Of a stretch of 46,103 nucleotides of DNA, positions 1-16,274 are shown one piece after another. This stretch comes from Alphaproteobacteria bacterium. Lineage in GTDB: Bacteria > Myxococcota_A > UBA796 > GCA-2862545. The translations under genes were made by a program, and so were the position numbers. The stretch is taken from contig JACKET010000030.1 in NCBI GenBank assembly GCA_020632875.1, positions 1 to 46,103 of the forward strand, given 5' to 3'. Below the pieces are notes generated by a model that made no database searches, was not told the DNA's origin, and saw nothing but the letters and a program-made list of their open reading frames with translations. The stretch's first letter is position 1, and every line of letters starts with the position of its first letter.

Positions 1-393
1 CGGTCCACGCTCCGCACCGACGGGGCCCGCAACACGGTCGCCGCGATGGAGGGCGCGGGCGTGCGCCGGATCGTGGCGATGAGCGGTCTCGGCGCGGGCG
101 ACAGCCGCCAGGCCCTGCCGTTCCCGGTGCGGTTCTTCGTCGCCCCCGTGATCCTGGGCCGGCTGCTCGCCGACCAGGACGGCCTCGAAGCGGCGCTGGC
201 CGCCAGTGGGGTCGCGTGGACGGCCGTGCGCGCGGGCGAGCTCAAGGACGAGCCGGCACGCGGGGGCTGGCGCGTGGCGCTCGACGGGCGGGTGTCCACG
301 GCCGTGGCGCGGGCGGACGTCGCGCGGTTCCTCGTCGAGCAGCTCACCGACGACACGTACGTCGGGAAGACCCCGGCCATCGGATACCCGTGA
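1..393 (+). CDS. NmrA-like NAD(P)-binding protein, C-terminal part (truncated by window edge)
   Basis: The reading frame is already open at base 1 and runs 130 codons to a TGA, so the start lies outside the window; the first ATG (46) is internal. The motif GVRRIVAMSGLG resembles the strand-helix of NAD(P)H-binding NmrA/SDR-a proteins (usually GVxRxVxxSS), SGVAWTAVRAGEL matches the family's 'W T xx R P g x L' element, and VARADVARFLVEQL resembles the conserved helix before the C-terminus. The dinucleotide-binding GxxGxxG motif would be upstream. Such proteins are cytosolic oxidoreductases or redox sensors; the substrate cannot be told. The last base of its final sense codon and its TGA provide the GTG start of the next gene (GTGA overlap), suggesting translational coupling. 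Confidence 0.75.
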   Translation, partial: RSTLRTDGARNTVAAMEGAGVRRIVAMSGLGAGDSRQALPFPVRFFVAPVILGRLLADQDGLEAALAASGVAWTAVRAGELKDEPARGGWRVALDGRVSTAVARADVARFLVEQLTDDTYVGKTPAIGYP

Positions 394-1067
394 ACGGCGC
401 GCGCCTGCGCGTGGCCCTCGCGGTCGGTACGGCGGTCTGGGCGGTCCTGCTGATGCTGCTCTTTCCGGAGGTCGAGGGGCTCTCACGAGGCTACGGCGGC
501 GCCATCCTGGGCCTCGAGCTCGCGACGGAGCCCGCCCACGTGGCGCCGATCGCGGGTCCCGACGCGGCGACGGCCCGGGCGGCCCTCGACCGCGGACACG
601 CCTTCGACATGGCGTTCCCGTTCTTCTACGGCGGGCTGCTGTGCGCGCTCCTGTGGCCGTTCGGGCATGCGTCGACCCCGCTCCACCGATGGACGGCACG
701 CACCGGGATGGCGGCCGCGCTGCTCACGATCCCCACCGACATCCGCGAGAACCTCGTGCTGCTCGACCTGACCTCGGAGCTCGGCCGCGGCGGCTCGGGC
801 GCAGACGTCCTCGCCGCGCTTCCCCTCGCGACGTGGTCGAAGTGGGCGTGCCTCGCCGTGGCGCTCGGCGCCGTGGGCGTCACGGGGATCCGCGAGCACC
901 GGGTGCTCGGCGGCGCCGCGCTCCTCGCGGCCGCATCGATCGCGCTGCTCGGAATCACGGGCGCTCCTGCCTTCTCGGTGGCCATGTCGCTCGGCCTCGT
1001 GGCGTTCTACGCGTCTGCCGTCGCGGTGACCCTGCGGGCCCTCATCCGAACGCGAGCCACGCCGTGA
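390..1067 (+). CDS. Unknown integral membrane protein
   Basis: 225 residues from a GTG at 390 that overlaps the previous stop as GTGA; this start is chosen because hydrophobic sequence begins at once (LRVALAVGTAVWAVLLM) and longer in-frame versions read arginine-rich nonsense over the upstream gene. I count five or six hydrophobic segments, at about residues 5-25, 70-90, 105-120, 150-170, 175-190 and 195-220. No catalytic motif is visible. The overlap suggests it is made with the NmrA-like protein. Its last 26 bases overlap the 3' end of the convergent gene on the minus strand. I do not recognise the family. Confidence 0.7.
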   Translation: MNGARLRVALAVGTAVWAVLLMLLFPEVEGLSRGYGGAILGLELATEPAHVAPIAGPDAATARAALDRGHAFDMAFPFFYGGLLCALLWPFGHASTPLHRWTARTGMAAALLTIPTDIRENLVLLDLTSELGRGGSGADVLAALPLATWSKWACLAVALGAVGVTGIREHRVLGGAALLAAASIALLGITGAPAFSVAMSLGLVAFYASAVAVTLRALIRTRATP

Positions 1068-1677
1068 CCGCGGCGATCGCCGCCCATACTCCGACGAAGA
1101 TCGGCACGATCTGCGGCCAGCACAGCGGGGCGTCCGCCAGGCGGTAGCTCGTGCCGCCGCCGTGCATCGTTCGCTCGTGCTCGACCTCCTGCAGCACGAC
1201 GTACGACCGGAGGGGCACGAGCGGCACGAACATCGCGACGAGCCAGGCCGTACCGACCTTCCCGGCCGGGCTGTCGCGCCGGCCGTAGATGGCGACCCCG
1301 AGGCCGTTCATCGTCCCGAGGCCCCCGCCCCACCGGGCCAGCGCGGCCGTGGCGCCGAGCCAGGCCGCCGTGATCGCGGCCATCGCGGCGGGGTGGACGA
1401 TGGGCTGCCCGTCGGCGAGCCCGAACAGGAACACGAATCCGAAGAGCACCCAGAGCAGCAGCGACATCGGCACGCCGAGCGCCGCGACGAACGGCTGTCG
1501 GTCGGCCGCCGTCGCCATCAACGTGGCCTCGGAGATCCGCGTGGCGAGCACCTCGATGACGCTCAACGGGTCGATCTCGTCGGACCCGGCGCCCGACCGC
1601 AGCCGGCCCTCGGCGAGGAGCTTCCGGACGCCTGCTGCATCGGTGGACAGTCGCTCTGCGGCCTCGTCGATCGTCAT
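1042..1677 (-). CDS. Membrane protein with HTH-like N-terminus
   Basis: 211 residues. The first 50 (TIDEAAERLSTDAAGVRKLL then AEGRL) read like a MerR/excisionase-type helix-turn-helix, the pattern 'T x x E A A x x L ... V x x L x x x G R L'. After it come about four hydrophobic segments (roughly 65-90, 95-120, 145-165, 185-210). A cytoplasmic HTH-like domain tethered to a membrane domain is the simplest reading; DNA binding is inference. It is the last gene of a five-gene minus-strand operon, 18 bases after the spermidine-synthase-like gene, and its end overlaps the convergent membrane-protein gene by 26 bases. Function unknown. Confidence 0.7.
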   Translation of the reverse strand: MTIDEAAERLSTDAAGVRKLLAEGRLRSGAGSDEIDPLSVIEVLATRISEATLMATAADRQPFVAALGVPMSLLLWVLFGFVFLFGLADGQPIVHPAAMAAITAAWLGATAALARWGGGLGTMNGLGVAIYGRRDSPAGKVGTAWLVAMFVPLVPLRSYVVLQEVEHERTMHGGGTSYRLADAPLCWPQIVPIFVGVWAAIAAVTAWLAFG

Positions 1678-1695
1678 TCGCGCTCCGGGAGACCG

Positions 1696-3972
1696 CTAGC
1701 GTCGCATGCCGGGCAGGGCAGAAGCCACGTAGAGCGCGACGCCGAGCGCGATGACGCGCGTGAAGCCGAGGTTCACGACGGCCGCCATCGCGAACGCGCT
1801 GCCGAGCACCGAGGCCAGCGTGGTGAGCCCGTAGGTCATCGGGATGGCCGCCTCGCGGCCCTGGCGCGTCAGCTCGCTCACGCACCAGGGGTAGAACATG
1901 CCCATAACGAACGCCACGGGGCCCACGAACAGGGCGACGCAGGCGATCTTCACCACGAGCGGCGTCGACAGCAGCGCCCCGACCGTCGCCGACATCGCGA
2001 GCAGCGCGCCCGCGGTCGCCACCGCCACGGCTCCGGCGAGGACGAAGGCCTGGCGCGGCCGACGCGTCTCGAACGCCCGCGCGCCGAGCGCGTTGAAGAC
2101 CAGGAACACCGCGAGGTTGACGGACACGGCGTACAGCGGGTTGCCGACGAGCAGCTCGGTCTTCGCGATGAGCGGGATCTGCACGCACATGTACCCGACG
2201 CCGGACAGCAGCAGGTACACCACCCATCGTGCCGGGACCCGCTGCTCCGGCGTGCCGATGCCCGCGGCCACCAGGGCCACGACGGCGCTCACCAGCGCGA
2301 ACAGCACCACCGTGAAGATCTTGGCCCAGCCGCTCACGTACACGGGGCTCGCGACCCGGTCGGGGTCCGGCAGGATGCGGAACGAGCGCCAGTCGATCGC
2401 CTGCGTGAAGGGCCGGTCGTCGGTGGTGGCCGGCAGCTCGCGCAGCGGGGCGTGCAGGATGCGCTCGATGCGAGGCACCCCGTGGCCGTTCGGCAGCATC
2501 AGCGGCGCGAGGCCCCAGCCCGTCGCCGCCTCGGCCACCACGGCCCGGTCGGCCATCGACATCGCGTCGGGCTTGAACAGGAGCGTGTCCATCATCGGCT
2601 GGGCATCGTCGCCGAAGATCGAGACGCAGTTCGTGAAGTCGCGCCGGCCCTGACGCTGCCAGATCGCGCGGAGCGAGCGGAGCTTCTCCATCACCGGCTG
2701 GTTCATGAACATGAGCATGCCGCCGGGCTTCAGGCGCGCGAGGTAGGCCTCCATCGCCTCCTCGGTGTCGAGGAACTTGCGCGTGTGGCCCGTGCGGCCC
2801 GCGTGGACCGCGCCGTTGTTGGCGACGAAGATCAGGTCGTACTGCCCGGCGTCGGTGTTCAGGAAGTCACGGCCCTCGCGGGCGAGCAGCCGGATGCCGG
2901 GCCGCGCGAGGAACGCGGGCAGACGGGTGTGCGCGAGGTCGGGTCGGCTGGCCCACGCGACGACGGTCGGGTTCAGCTCGACCCCCGTGATTCGAGCCGT
3001 CCCGCCCGCCAGCTCGTCCATCATCACCATGTCGCGGCCCATCCCGGCGAACGTGACGAGGATGTCCTCGGGCTCGAGGCCCATCCGCCAGGGCAGGGCG
3101 CGCTGGCCGTTGTGGATCAGCGCCTCCGGCCGCGGCTCCTCGCGCCACGGCGTCACCTGGACGTTCGAGAGGCCGTTGTCCTGGACCACGACGTACCGCC
3201 CGCTCTCGCGTCCGGCGTGCGTGAGCAGCGAGGTGCGCGCGATGGCGTTCCAGCGCACGTCGGCCTCGCGGGCCCCCTGGCGCACGAGGTCGCCGAAGAC
3301 GCTGGCGAGGACCGTGGGATTGACGTGCTCGCGGAAGCCGATCCCGGTCGCCACCATGATCAGCAGCACCGCGAGGAGGCCCGTCAGGCGGGCCCGGATG
3401 CGCGTCGACCCCGCTCGCGCGACGCCCAGGGCGAACGCGGCGAGTAGCACGCCCGCGATCGCTGCGGGCAGGCCGAGCCAGGTGAGCAGCACGGGCAGCA
3501 GGGCGCAGCCGATGGCGGCCCCCGCCAGGTCAGCGAAGTACAGGCCGCCGATGTGCTCGGGGTGGGAGGCGAACAGCGTCGACAGCAGCGCCCCGAACAG
3601 CACGTACGGCGGAAGGCCCACCAGCCCGTAGACGGCGATCTTCGCCGCCTCGGTGCCCGGGGTCGCGTACGCCACGTGCACGTTCGGGAACAGGAGGTTC
3701 GCGGCGGCGAACAGCGCGAGCAGGCTGACGGCGGCCACGGGCAGTGTCGCCACCGACGCGCGGTCGAGCAGCACCCGCGGGTCGCCGCGCCACGCGAAGT
3801 GCCGGAACATCGACCCGATCGCGAGCCCGAGCAGGGCGATCGGGATGGCGAGCACGTCCATGCTCTTGCCGATGAAGAACGAGAGCAGCTTCACCTGGAG
3901 CAGCTCGAACATCAGGCTCACCACCCCCGCGAGCAGGGCGGTGGCGACGACGTTTCGGGGGAGGCCTTGCAT
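1696..3972 (-). CDS. Membrane-fused spermidine-synthase-like protein
   Basis: 758 residues from ATG 3972 (MQGLPRNVVATALLAG); the longer open frame upstream is antisense-like to the protease gene. About six hydrophobic helices occupy residues 8-215, a soluble Rossmann methyltransferase-like domain lies at about 255-560, and about six more helices follow. The soluble part has the SAM-type glycine motif FAGMGRD (308-314), the acidic residue E332 in VTGVELNP-like context, and REGRDFL (365-371), as in spermidine synthases. Where aminopropyltransferases carry a catalytic Asp motif (YDvIxxDxxDP), this protein reads YDLIFVANNG, so classical spermidine synthase activity is doubtful. Many bacteria encode such fused membrane/SpeE-like proteins without known substrate. 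Fourth gene of the operon, 22 bases after the protease. Confidence 0.85.
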   Translation of the reverse strand: MQGLPRNVVATALLAGVVSLMFELLQVKLLSFFIGKSMDVLAIPIALLGLAIGSMFRHFAWRGDPRVLLDRASVATLPVAAVSLLALFAAANLLFPNVHVAYATPGTEAAKIAVYGLVGLPPYVLFGALLSTLFASHPEHIGGLYFADLAGAAIGCALLPVLLTWLGLPAAIAGVLLAAFALGVARAGSTRIRARLTGLLAVLLIMVATGIGFREHVNPTVLASVFGDLVRQGAREADVRWNAIARTSLLTHAGRESGRYVVVQDNGLSNVQVTPWREEPRPEALIHNGQRALPWRMGLEPEDILVTFAGMGRDMVMMDELAGGTARITGVELNPTVVAWASRPDLAHTRLPAFLARPGIRLLAREGRDFLNTDAGQYDLIFVANNGAVHAGRTGHTRKFLDTEEAMEAYLARLKPGGMLMFMNQPVMEKLRSLRAIWQRQGRRDFTNCVSIFGDDAQPMMDTLLFKPDAMSMADRAVVAEAATGWGLAPLMLPNGHGVPRIERILHAPLRELPATTDDRPFTQAIDWRSFRILPDPDRVASPVYVSGWAKIFTVVLFALVSAVVALVAAGIGTPEQRVPARWVVYLLLSGVGYMCVQIPLIAKTELLVGNPLYAVSVNLAVFLVFNALGARAFETRRPRQAFVLAGAVAVATAGALLAMSATVGALLSTPLVVKIACVALFVGPVAFVMGMFYPWCVSELTRQGREAAIPMTYGLTTLASVLGSAFAMAAVVNLGFTRVIALGVALYVASALPGMRR

Positions 3973-3994
3973 GGGACCCGGGGGTAACCGGGAC

Positions 3995-4828
3995 TCAGCG
4001 CCTCCGCCGGACGAACGCCGATCCGAACGCGAGCCCGCCGGAGGCCCCGACCGTTGCGCACCCGCCCCGGTCGCCCGGATCGCGCCCGGCCAGCACGGCG
4101 TCGATCCAGTCGGCGAAGCGCGAGAGGCGCGTCTGGTAGTCGTGGGCGCCGTACTCGCCCACGCCGGTCCCACCGTCTCCGCCGTCGCCGAACGAGTTGA
4201 GGCCGACGAGGACAGGCTCTCCGTCGACGTCCATGAGCACGGGACCCCCGCTGTCGCCGGACGCTCCGACCCCCTCGAGGTCGGTGACGCCGGGCTCGCC
4301 GGGCCGATCGAACACGAGCTCGAGGTTCTGGTCGTCGACCGCCACCACGACGTTCGTGGCACGCCGGAGCCGCCCGTCGCTGCTCGCCCCCTCCTCGCCG
4401 ACGAGGCCGGTGGCGGTGAGGCCGCGCCCGAGCAGCGCGACGATCGCGCCCCGCTCGGCGTCCCCGCGGTAGATGGGGAGCGGGAGGACGCCCTCGACGG
4501 GCGTTTCGAGCTCCACCATCGCGATGTCCCAGGTGTCGCGGTCCCGCCAGCGACCGTGCAGGCGGACCGCCTCGATCGCGTACGGCGTGCCCGCCACGTC
4601 GAGCGTTCCGCCCACCTCCAGATCGACGGCGCAGTGCGCGACGGTGAGCAGGTGCCGCGGATCGACGAGGGTCCCGAGGCAGTCGTCGGGCTCGAACAGG
4701 GTCACCAGCGCGGGCCAGTCCGCGTCGTCCACGATGTAGTCGGCGTCCAGCACGTCGTCGCGGACGATGATCGCCCGGGCGGGCAGGGCGAGCAGGAGAG
4801 CAGCGAGCGCGGCGAGGCGGCGGTCCAC
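3995..4828 (-). CDS. Secreted trypsin-like serine protease with MYXO-CTERM-like tail
   Basis: 277 residues from a GTG at 4828. Residues 1-19 form a signal peptide (MDRRLAALAALLLALPARA). The chymotrypsin-fold triad is visible: H65 in LLTVAHC, D101 in DTWDIAMVEL, and S193 in GASGDSGGPVL. C50 and C66 may form the disulfide around the active-site His. The C-terminus (GGCATVGASGGLAFGSAFVRRRR from residue 255, broken here as Cys, small/hydrophobic stretch, four Arg) resembles a short MYXO-CTERM surface-anchoring tail. It therefore probably acts at the cell surface or outside. It sits 4 bases after the unknown protein upstream and 22 bases before the SpeE-like membrane gene, so it is co-transcribed. 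Confidence 0.9.
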   Translation of the reverse strand: MDRRLAALAALLLALPARAIIVRDDVLDADYIVDDADWPALVTLFEPDDCLGTLVDPRHLLTVAHCAVDLEVGGTLDVAGTPYAIEAVRLHGRWRDRDTWDIAMVELETPVEGVLPLPIYRGDAERGAIVALLGRGLTATGLVGEEGASSDGRLRRATNVVVAVDDQNLELVFDRPGEPGVTDLEGVGASGDSGGPVLMDVDGEPVLVGLNSFGDGGDGGTGVGEYGAHDYQTRLSRFADWIDAVLAGRDPGDRGGCATVGASGGLAFGSAFVRRRR

Positions 4829-4832
4829 GCGC

Positions 4833-5867
4833 CTACTCGTACGACGGGAAGGTGTAGCGCTCGGTCGACCGGTCGATGTCCTCGCTGAACCCGAGCCCGA
4901 CGAGGCTCGTGACCCAGAGCGCCGCGAGCCCGGTCCACGACCCGGGCACGTGGGGTGCCGCTGCGCCCAGCTCTTCGTGCAGCGAGCCCTCGAGGGCGCG
5001 GAGCTGGTGCGCGAGGGTGCCCTGCAGCACGGCCGGATCGTCGCGCTCGAGCGCGCTGGCGACCATCCCGTCGAGCGCGCGGTCCATGGCCACGGCGATC
5101 TCGGTGCACACGCTGGCCGCCGTCATGAGCTGGCCTTCGCGCTCGGGGTCGCTGGCGCGCGGGCGCAGCGCGAGGAGCATGGCGATCGACCAACCGCTCC
5201 CGCGGTGATCCGCGGGGTCGGGCACGGACACCCCCACCGGGGCGAGGGCATCGGAGAGCAGGCGCGCGGCGAGTCGGCACGCCCGCTGCTCGAAAGCCGC
5301 CGCGGCCGGCTCGCACAGCTCGACGAGGGGCCGATCGACCGCCGAGACCCGCAGCGCCGAGCGCCACAGCCCGGTCACGACGAACGTGCGCACGGGGGCC
5401 GCGAGCTTCTCGGCCAGTGCCGGCTCGAGCTCGTCCCAGCGCCAGTCGAAGCGCTGGGCGTGCATGGCGACGCGCAGGGCCTTGAGGAGCTGGTCGCGGG
5501 CCTGGAACCGCAGTGCGCGCGGCATCCGGCGCACGGCATCGCCGATCGGGTCGGGCAGCAGGGCCTCGACGAGGTGGATGCGGTCGCCGAGCCCGCGCTC
5601 GCAGGCCGCGCGCCACGCCTGGGCGCGCAGCGTCGAGCCCGGCGTCATCTCCGACAGGTCGGTGCGCTCGCCGTCGAGCTCGGCGATGCACGCGCGCCGC
5701 ACCTCGTCGTCGACGCGGTGCTCGACCGCCACCCGGTGGGGCGGGTCTTCGAGCTCGACCTCGAACCGCTCCTGGAGCACCGGGGCCCGCGCCAGCACCG
5801 AGCCCTCGGCCCAGACGAGGCACTCGCCCGCGGAGTGGGGCAGGGGACCGGCGATGACGTGGCGCAT
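4833..5867 (-). CDS. Unknown protein, larger member of a tandem paralogous pair
   Basis: 344 residues from ATG 5867 (MRHVIAGPLPHSAGE); longer versions upstream read arginine-rich shadow sequence. The protein is mostly helical, without signal peptide or membrane segment, so cytosolic. Its C-terminal two thirds resembles the neighbouring 209-residue protein: both have a LxxxLLPDP segment, a helix ending ACR(L/I)AA.RL, and a near-identical C-terminal block, LWVTSLVGLG here versus LWVASLVSLG there, followed by an acidic, Tyr-containing tail. The N-terminal 100 residues are extra and look beta-rich. It lies 17 bases downstream of that paralogue and 4 bases upstream of the protease. I do not recognise the family. 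Confidence 0.7.
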   Translation of the reverse strand: MRHVIAGPLPHSAGECLVWAEGSVLARAPVLQERFEVELEDPPHRVAVEHRVDDEVRRACIAELDGERTDLSEMTPGSTLRAQAWRAACERGLGDRIHLVEALLPDPIGDAVRRMPRALRFQARDQLLKALRVAMHAQRFDWRWDELEPALAEKLAAPVRTFVVTGLWRSALRVSAVDRPLVELCEPAAAAFEQRACRLAARLLSDALAPVGVSVPDPADHRGSGWSIAMLLALRPRASDPEREGQLMTAASVCTEIAVAMDRALDGMVASALERDDPAVLQGTLAHQLRALEGSLHEELGAAAPHVPGSWTGLAALWVTSLVGLGFSEDIDRSTERYTFPSYE

Positions 5868-5884
5868 GAGGCCGCTCCCTCGGC

Positions 5885-6514
5885 TCAGGCCGAGTAGTGC
5901 TCGGTGGTGGAGTCGTTCTCGAGATCGCCGAGCGACACGAGCGACGCGACCCATAGCAGGGCGAGGGCCGCCTGACCGCCGGGGAGCCCGTCGGCCCACG
6001 CGCCCTGGAGGATGGACGCCGTTGCGGTGAGGTGCGCGGTGAACATCTCCATCGGCGCCTGGCGGCCGTCGCCCGCCTCGCGGATGGCCGTCTCGAGCCG
6101 GGTGGCCGCGATTCGGCACGCCCCGGACGCCTCGAACAGCGCGTCGGTCTCGGAGACCTCGGACGCGAGGGCGCGCAGCACCACGTTCGGGAGCGCGTGC
6201 AGATCGATGCCGTCGAGGCGCTTCGCGATGCCGACCCCCGTGTCGCCGAGCGCTTCGAGGAGCTCGAGCGCGGTCTTGCGGGTGAGCAGATCCTGGGAGC
6301 GCTCGAGGGCGGGATCGTCCGTCCGGTGGAGGCGGGCGTAGGCCGTCGCGATCTGGAGTCGCTCGAAGCGCCGGACGGCGCGGGCGAGGTTCTGGTGCAG
6401 CCCGTCCCACAGGGGGCTCTCGGCGTTCGCCAGCTCGAGGTAGTCGACCGCGCGCTCCCGGAGGAGGGGATCGGGGAGGAGTGAGGCGATCAACCGCTCA
6501 TCGGCCTTCGACAT
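5885..6514 (-). CDS. Unknown helical protein, smaller member of a tandem paralogous pair
   Basis: 209 residues from ATG 6514 (MSKADERLIASLLPDP). No signal peptide or membrane helix; all-helical appearance. The C-terminal block ALALLWVASLVSLGD and the acidic, Tyr-containing end match the downstream 344-residue protein, so the two are tandem paralogues with different N-termini. This is the first gene of the minus-strand operon that continues with the paralogue, the protease, the SpeE-like membrane protein and the HTH-membrane protein. The 90-base gap to the divergent MopE-repeat gene (6515-6604) must hold promoters for both. Function unknown. Confidence 0.7.
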   Translation of the reverse strand: MSKADERLIASLLPDPLLRERAVDYLELANAESPLWDGLHQNLARAVRRFERLQIATAYARLHRTDDPALERSQDLLTRKTALELLEALGDTGVGIAKRLDGIDLHALPNVVLRALASEVSETDALFEASGACRIAATRLETAIREAGDGRQAPMEMFTAHLTATASILQGAWADGLPGGQAALALLWVASLVSLGDLENDSTTEHYSA

Positions 6515-6579
6515 GGGCGCACTCTACCTCTGGGCGACCTCGTGGCGCCACTTGCCGCCCATGGGTCCGATTCTGGCGG

Positions 6580-6585
6580 TATCAT
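6580..6585 (+). promoter_or_regulatory. Candidate -10 element upstream of the first MopE-repeat gene
   Basis: TATCAT matches the sigma70 -10 consensus at five of six positions and lies in the 90-base divergent gap. A start site about 7 bases downstream would give a very short leader that begins at the GAGGAG Shine-Dalgarno (6592-6597), 7 bases before the TTG start at 6605. No good -35 is visible at 16-18 bases, which keeps confidence low. Confidence 0.3.
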
Positions 6586-6604
6586 CGGAGCGAGGAGCCC
6601 TCCA

Positions 6605-10512
<3,908 letters not shown>

Positions 10513-10537
<25 letters not shown>

Positions 10538-10860
10538 CGCACGATCACGATGCACCCGGGCGCCGGGTGCTCCAGCGAGGCGATGACGTCGTGCACGCAG
10601 GCATCGAGGGCCTCGCCATGGCCGAGGTCGACCTCGATGTCCGCGACGGTGCCGTCCTCCCGCACGGTCCAGCCGAGCTTCGCGGGCACCGCCGTGGTCG
10701 AGACGGTCGCGCCACACGCCCGGAAGGCGTCGAGCCGCGCGCGGATCGGCGCTTCGATGGCGTCGCGGCTCGGGCAGCACGTGATGTGCGGCGCGTCGTC
10801 TTCGTAGACGGGCAGCTCGCCTTCGGGTTTGTCCTGCGCGAGTGCCGCGAGCCACCACAT
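10513..10860 (-). CDS. Small AgmX/PglI C-terminal-domain-like protein
   Basis: 115 residues from ATG 10860. A short hydrophobic start (MWWLAALAQ) may be a signal peptide. The segment from about residue 38 to the end fits the myxobacterial AgmX/PglI C-terminal pattern, a TonB-C-like fold: a Cys (C49), small strands, 'TVREDGTVADIEVDLG' (65-80), then LDACVHDVIASLEHPAP with the conserved Cys (C88), and a closing 'IVIVRYPMTF' strand. The two conserved Cys may form a disulfide. AgmX/PglI proteins are linked to gliding and polarity, but most proteins with this domain are uncharacterised, so role is open. It follows a lipoprotein gene by 35 bases and its end overlaps the giant convergent gene by 25 bases. 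Confidence 0.65.
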
Positions 10861-10895
10861 GCCCGTTCGGACAGCGCTGGAGCCCGGGGGTTCCG

Positions 10896-11246
10896 TCAGC
10901 TGCAGATCATCGACCACACGTCGGCGCAGGCGTAGACGTCGAGCTCGGGATCCGTGTCGCACGCGTGGTCCCAGTAGCGCCGCAGCTCCTCGGCACACGC
11001 CGGCGCCGCCGACGGGACGAAGTCGAGCGTGCATCCCGAGTTCTCGGCGCTCTCGACCACGCTCTCCTCGAAGTCCCTCCGACGGTCGTCGATGCAGTCG
11101 CGCTTCGAGCCCAGCGAGACCCAGCCCGAGCCGTCGTCGCAGCGCCACAGGTGGTCGCACTCCTGCTCGGCGGCGTACTCCATCAGCCGTTCCTCGGTCC
11201 ATGGCTGGCAGCCCACGAGCAGCGCGAGCGTCAACGTCGTACGCAT
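10896..11246 (-). CDS. Small cysteine-rich lipoprotein
   Basis: 116 residues from ATG 11246, with GGAGGGA just upstream. MRTTLTLALLVGC is a lipoprotein signal with the lipidated Cys at 13. Eight further cysteines (30, 36, 51, 72, 84, 96, 107, 115) would allow four disulfides, so it should fold in the periplasm or outside. The Cys spacing recalls small Cys-rich lipoproteins common in Myxococcota, but I cannot name the family. It is preceded by the second giant MopE-repeat gene (46 bases, with hairpins) and followed by the AgmX/PglI-like gene (35 bases), so these three may form one transcript. Confidence 0.75.
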   Translation of the reverse strand: MRTTLTLALLVGCQPWTEERLMEYAAEQECDHLWRCDDGSGWVSLGSKRDCIDDRRRDFEESVVESAENSGCTLDFVPSAAPACAEELRRYWDHACDTDPELDVYACADVWSMICS

Positions 11247-11256
11247 CTTCCCTCCA

Positions 11257-11290
11257 CGAGCCCAGGCTCGCGCGCGCGGCGGAACGCCGC
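11257..11290 (-). terminator. Two intercistronic hairpins after the second giant gene
   Basis: Between the stop of the giant gene (11293) and the lipoprotein start (11246) lie GCGGCG-GAA-CGCCGC (11276-11290) and CGAGCC-CA-GGCTCG (11257-11270). Neither is followed by a T-tract in the minus-strand transcript. They could reduce read-through or protect mRNA ends; a true intrinsic terminator is not established. Confidence 0.35.
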
Positions 11291-11292
11291 CA

Positions 11293-16176
<4,884 letters not shown>

Positions 16177-16274
16177 CGAGGCTCCGGCAGACGCCACGAG
16201 CATAGACGGTGCGCAGGCGGCCCGCGTGGGCTGTCAGCGGCGGAGGACGTCGCCCGACCCTCGGATACCGGCCG

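Noticed and set aside
1696..3972. Calling this gene speE (spermidine synthase)
   Set aside because: The aminopropyltransferase Asp motif is absent and the protein is mostly membrane-embedded, so a gene symbol would imply an activity the sequence does not support.
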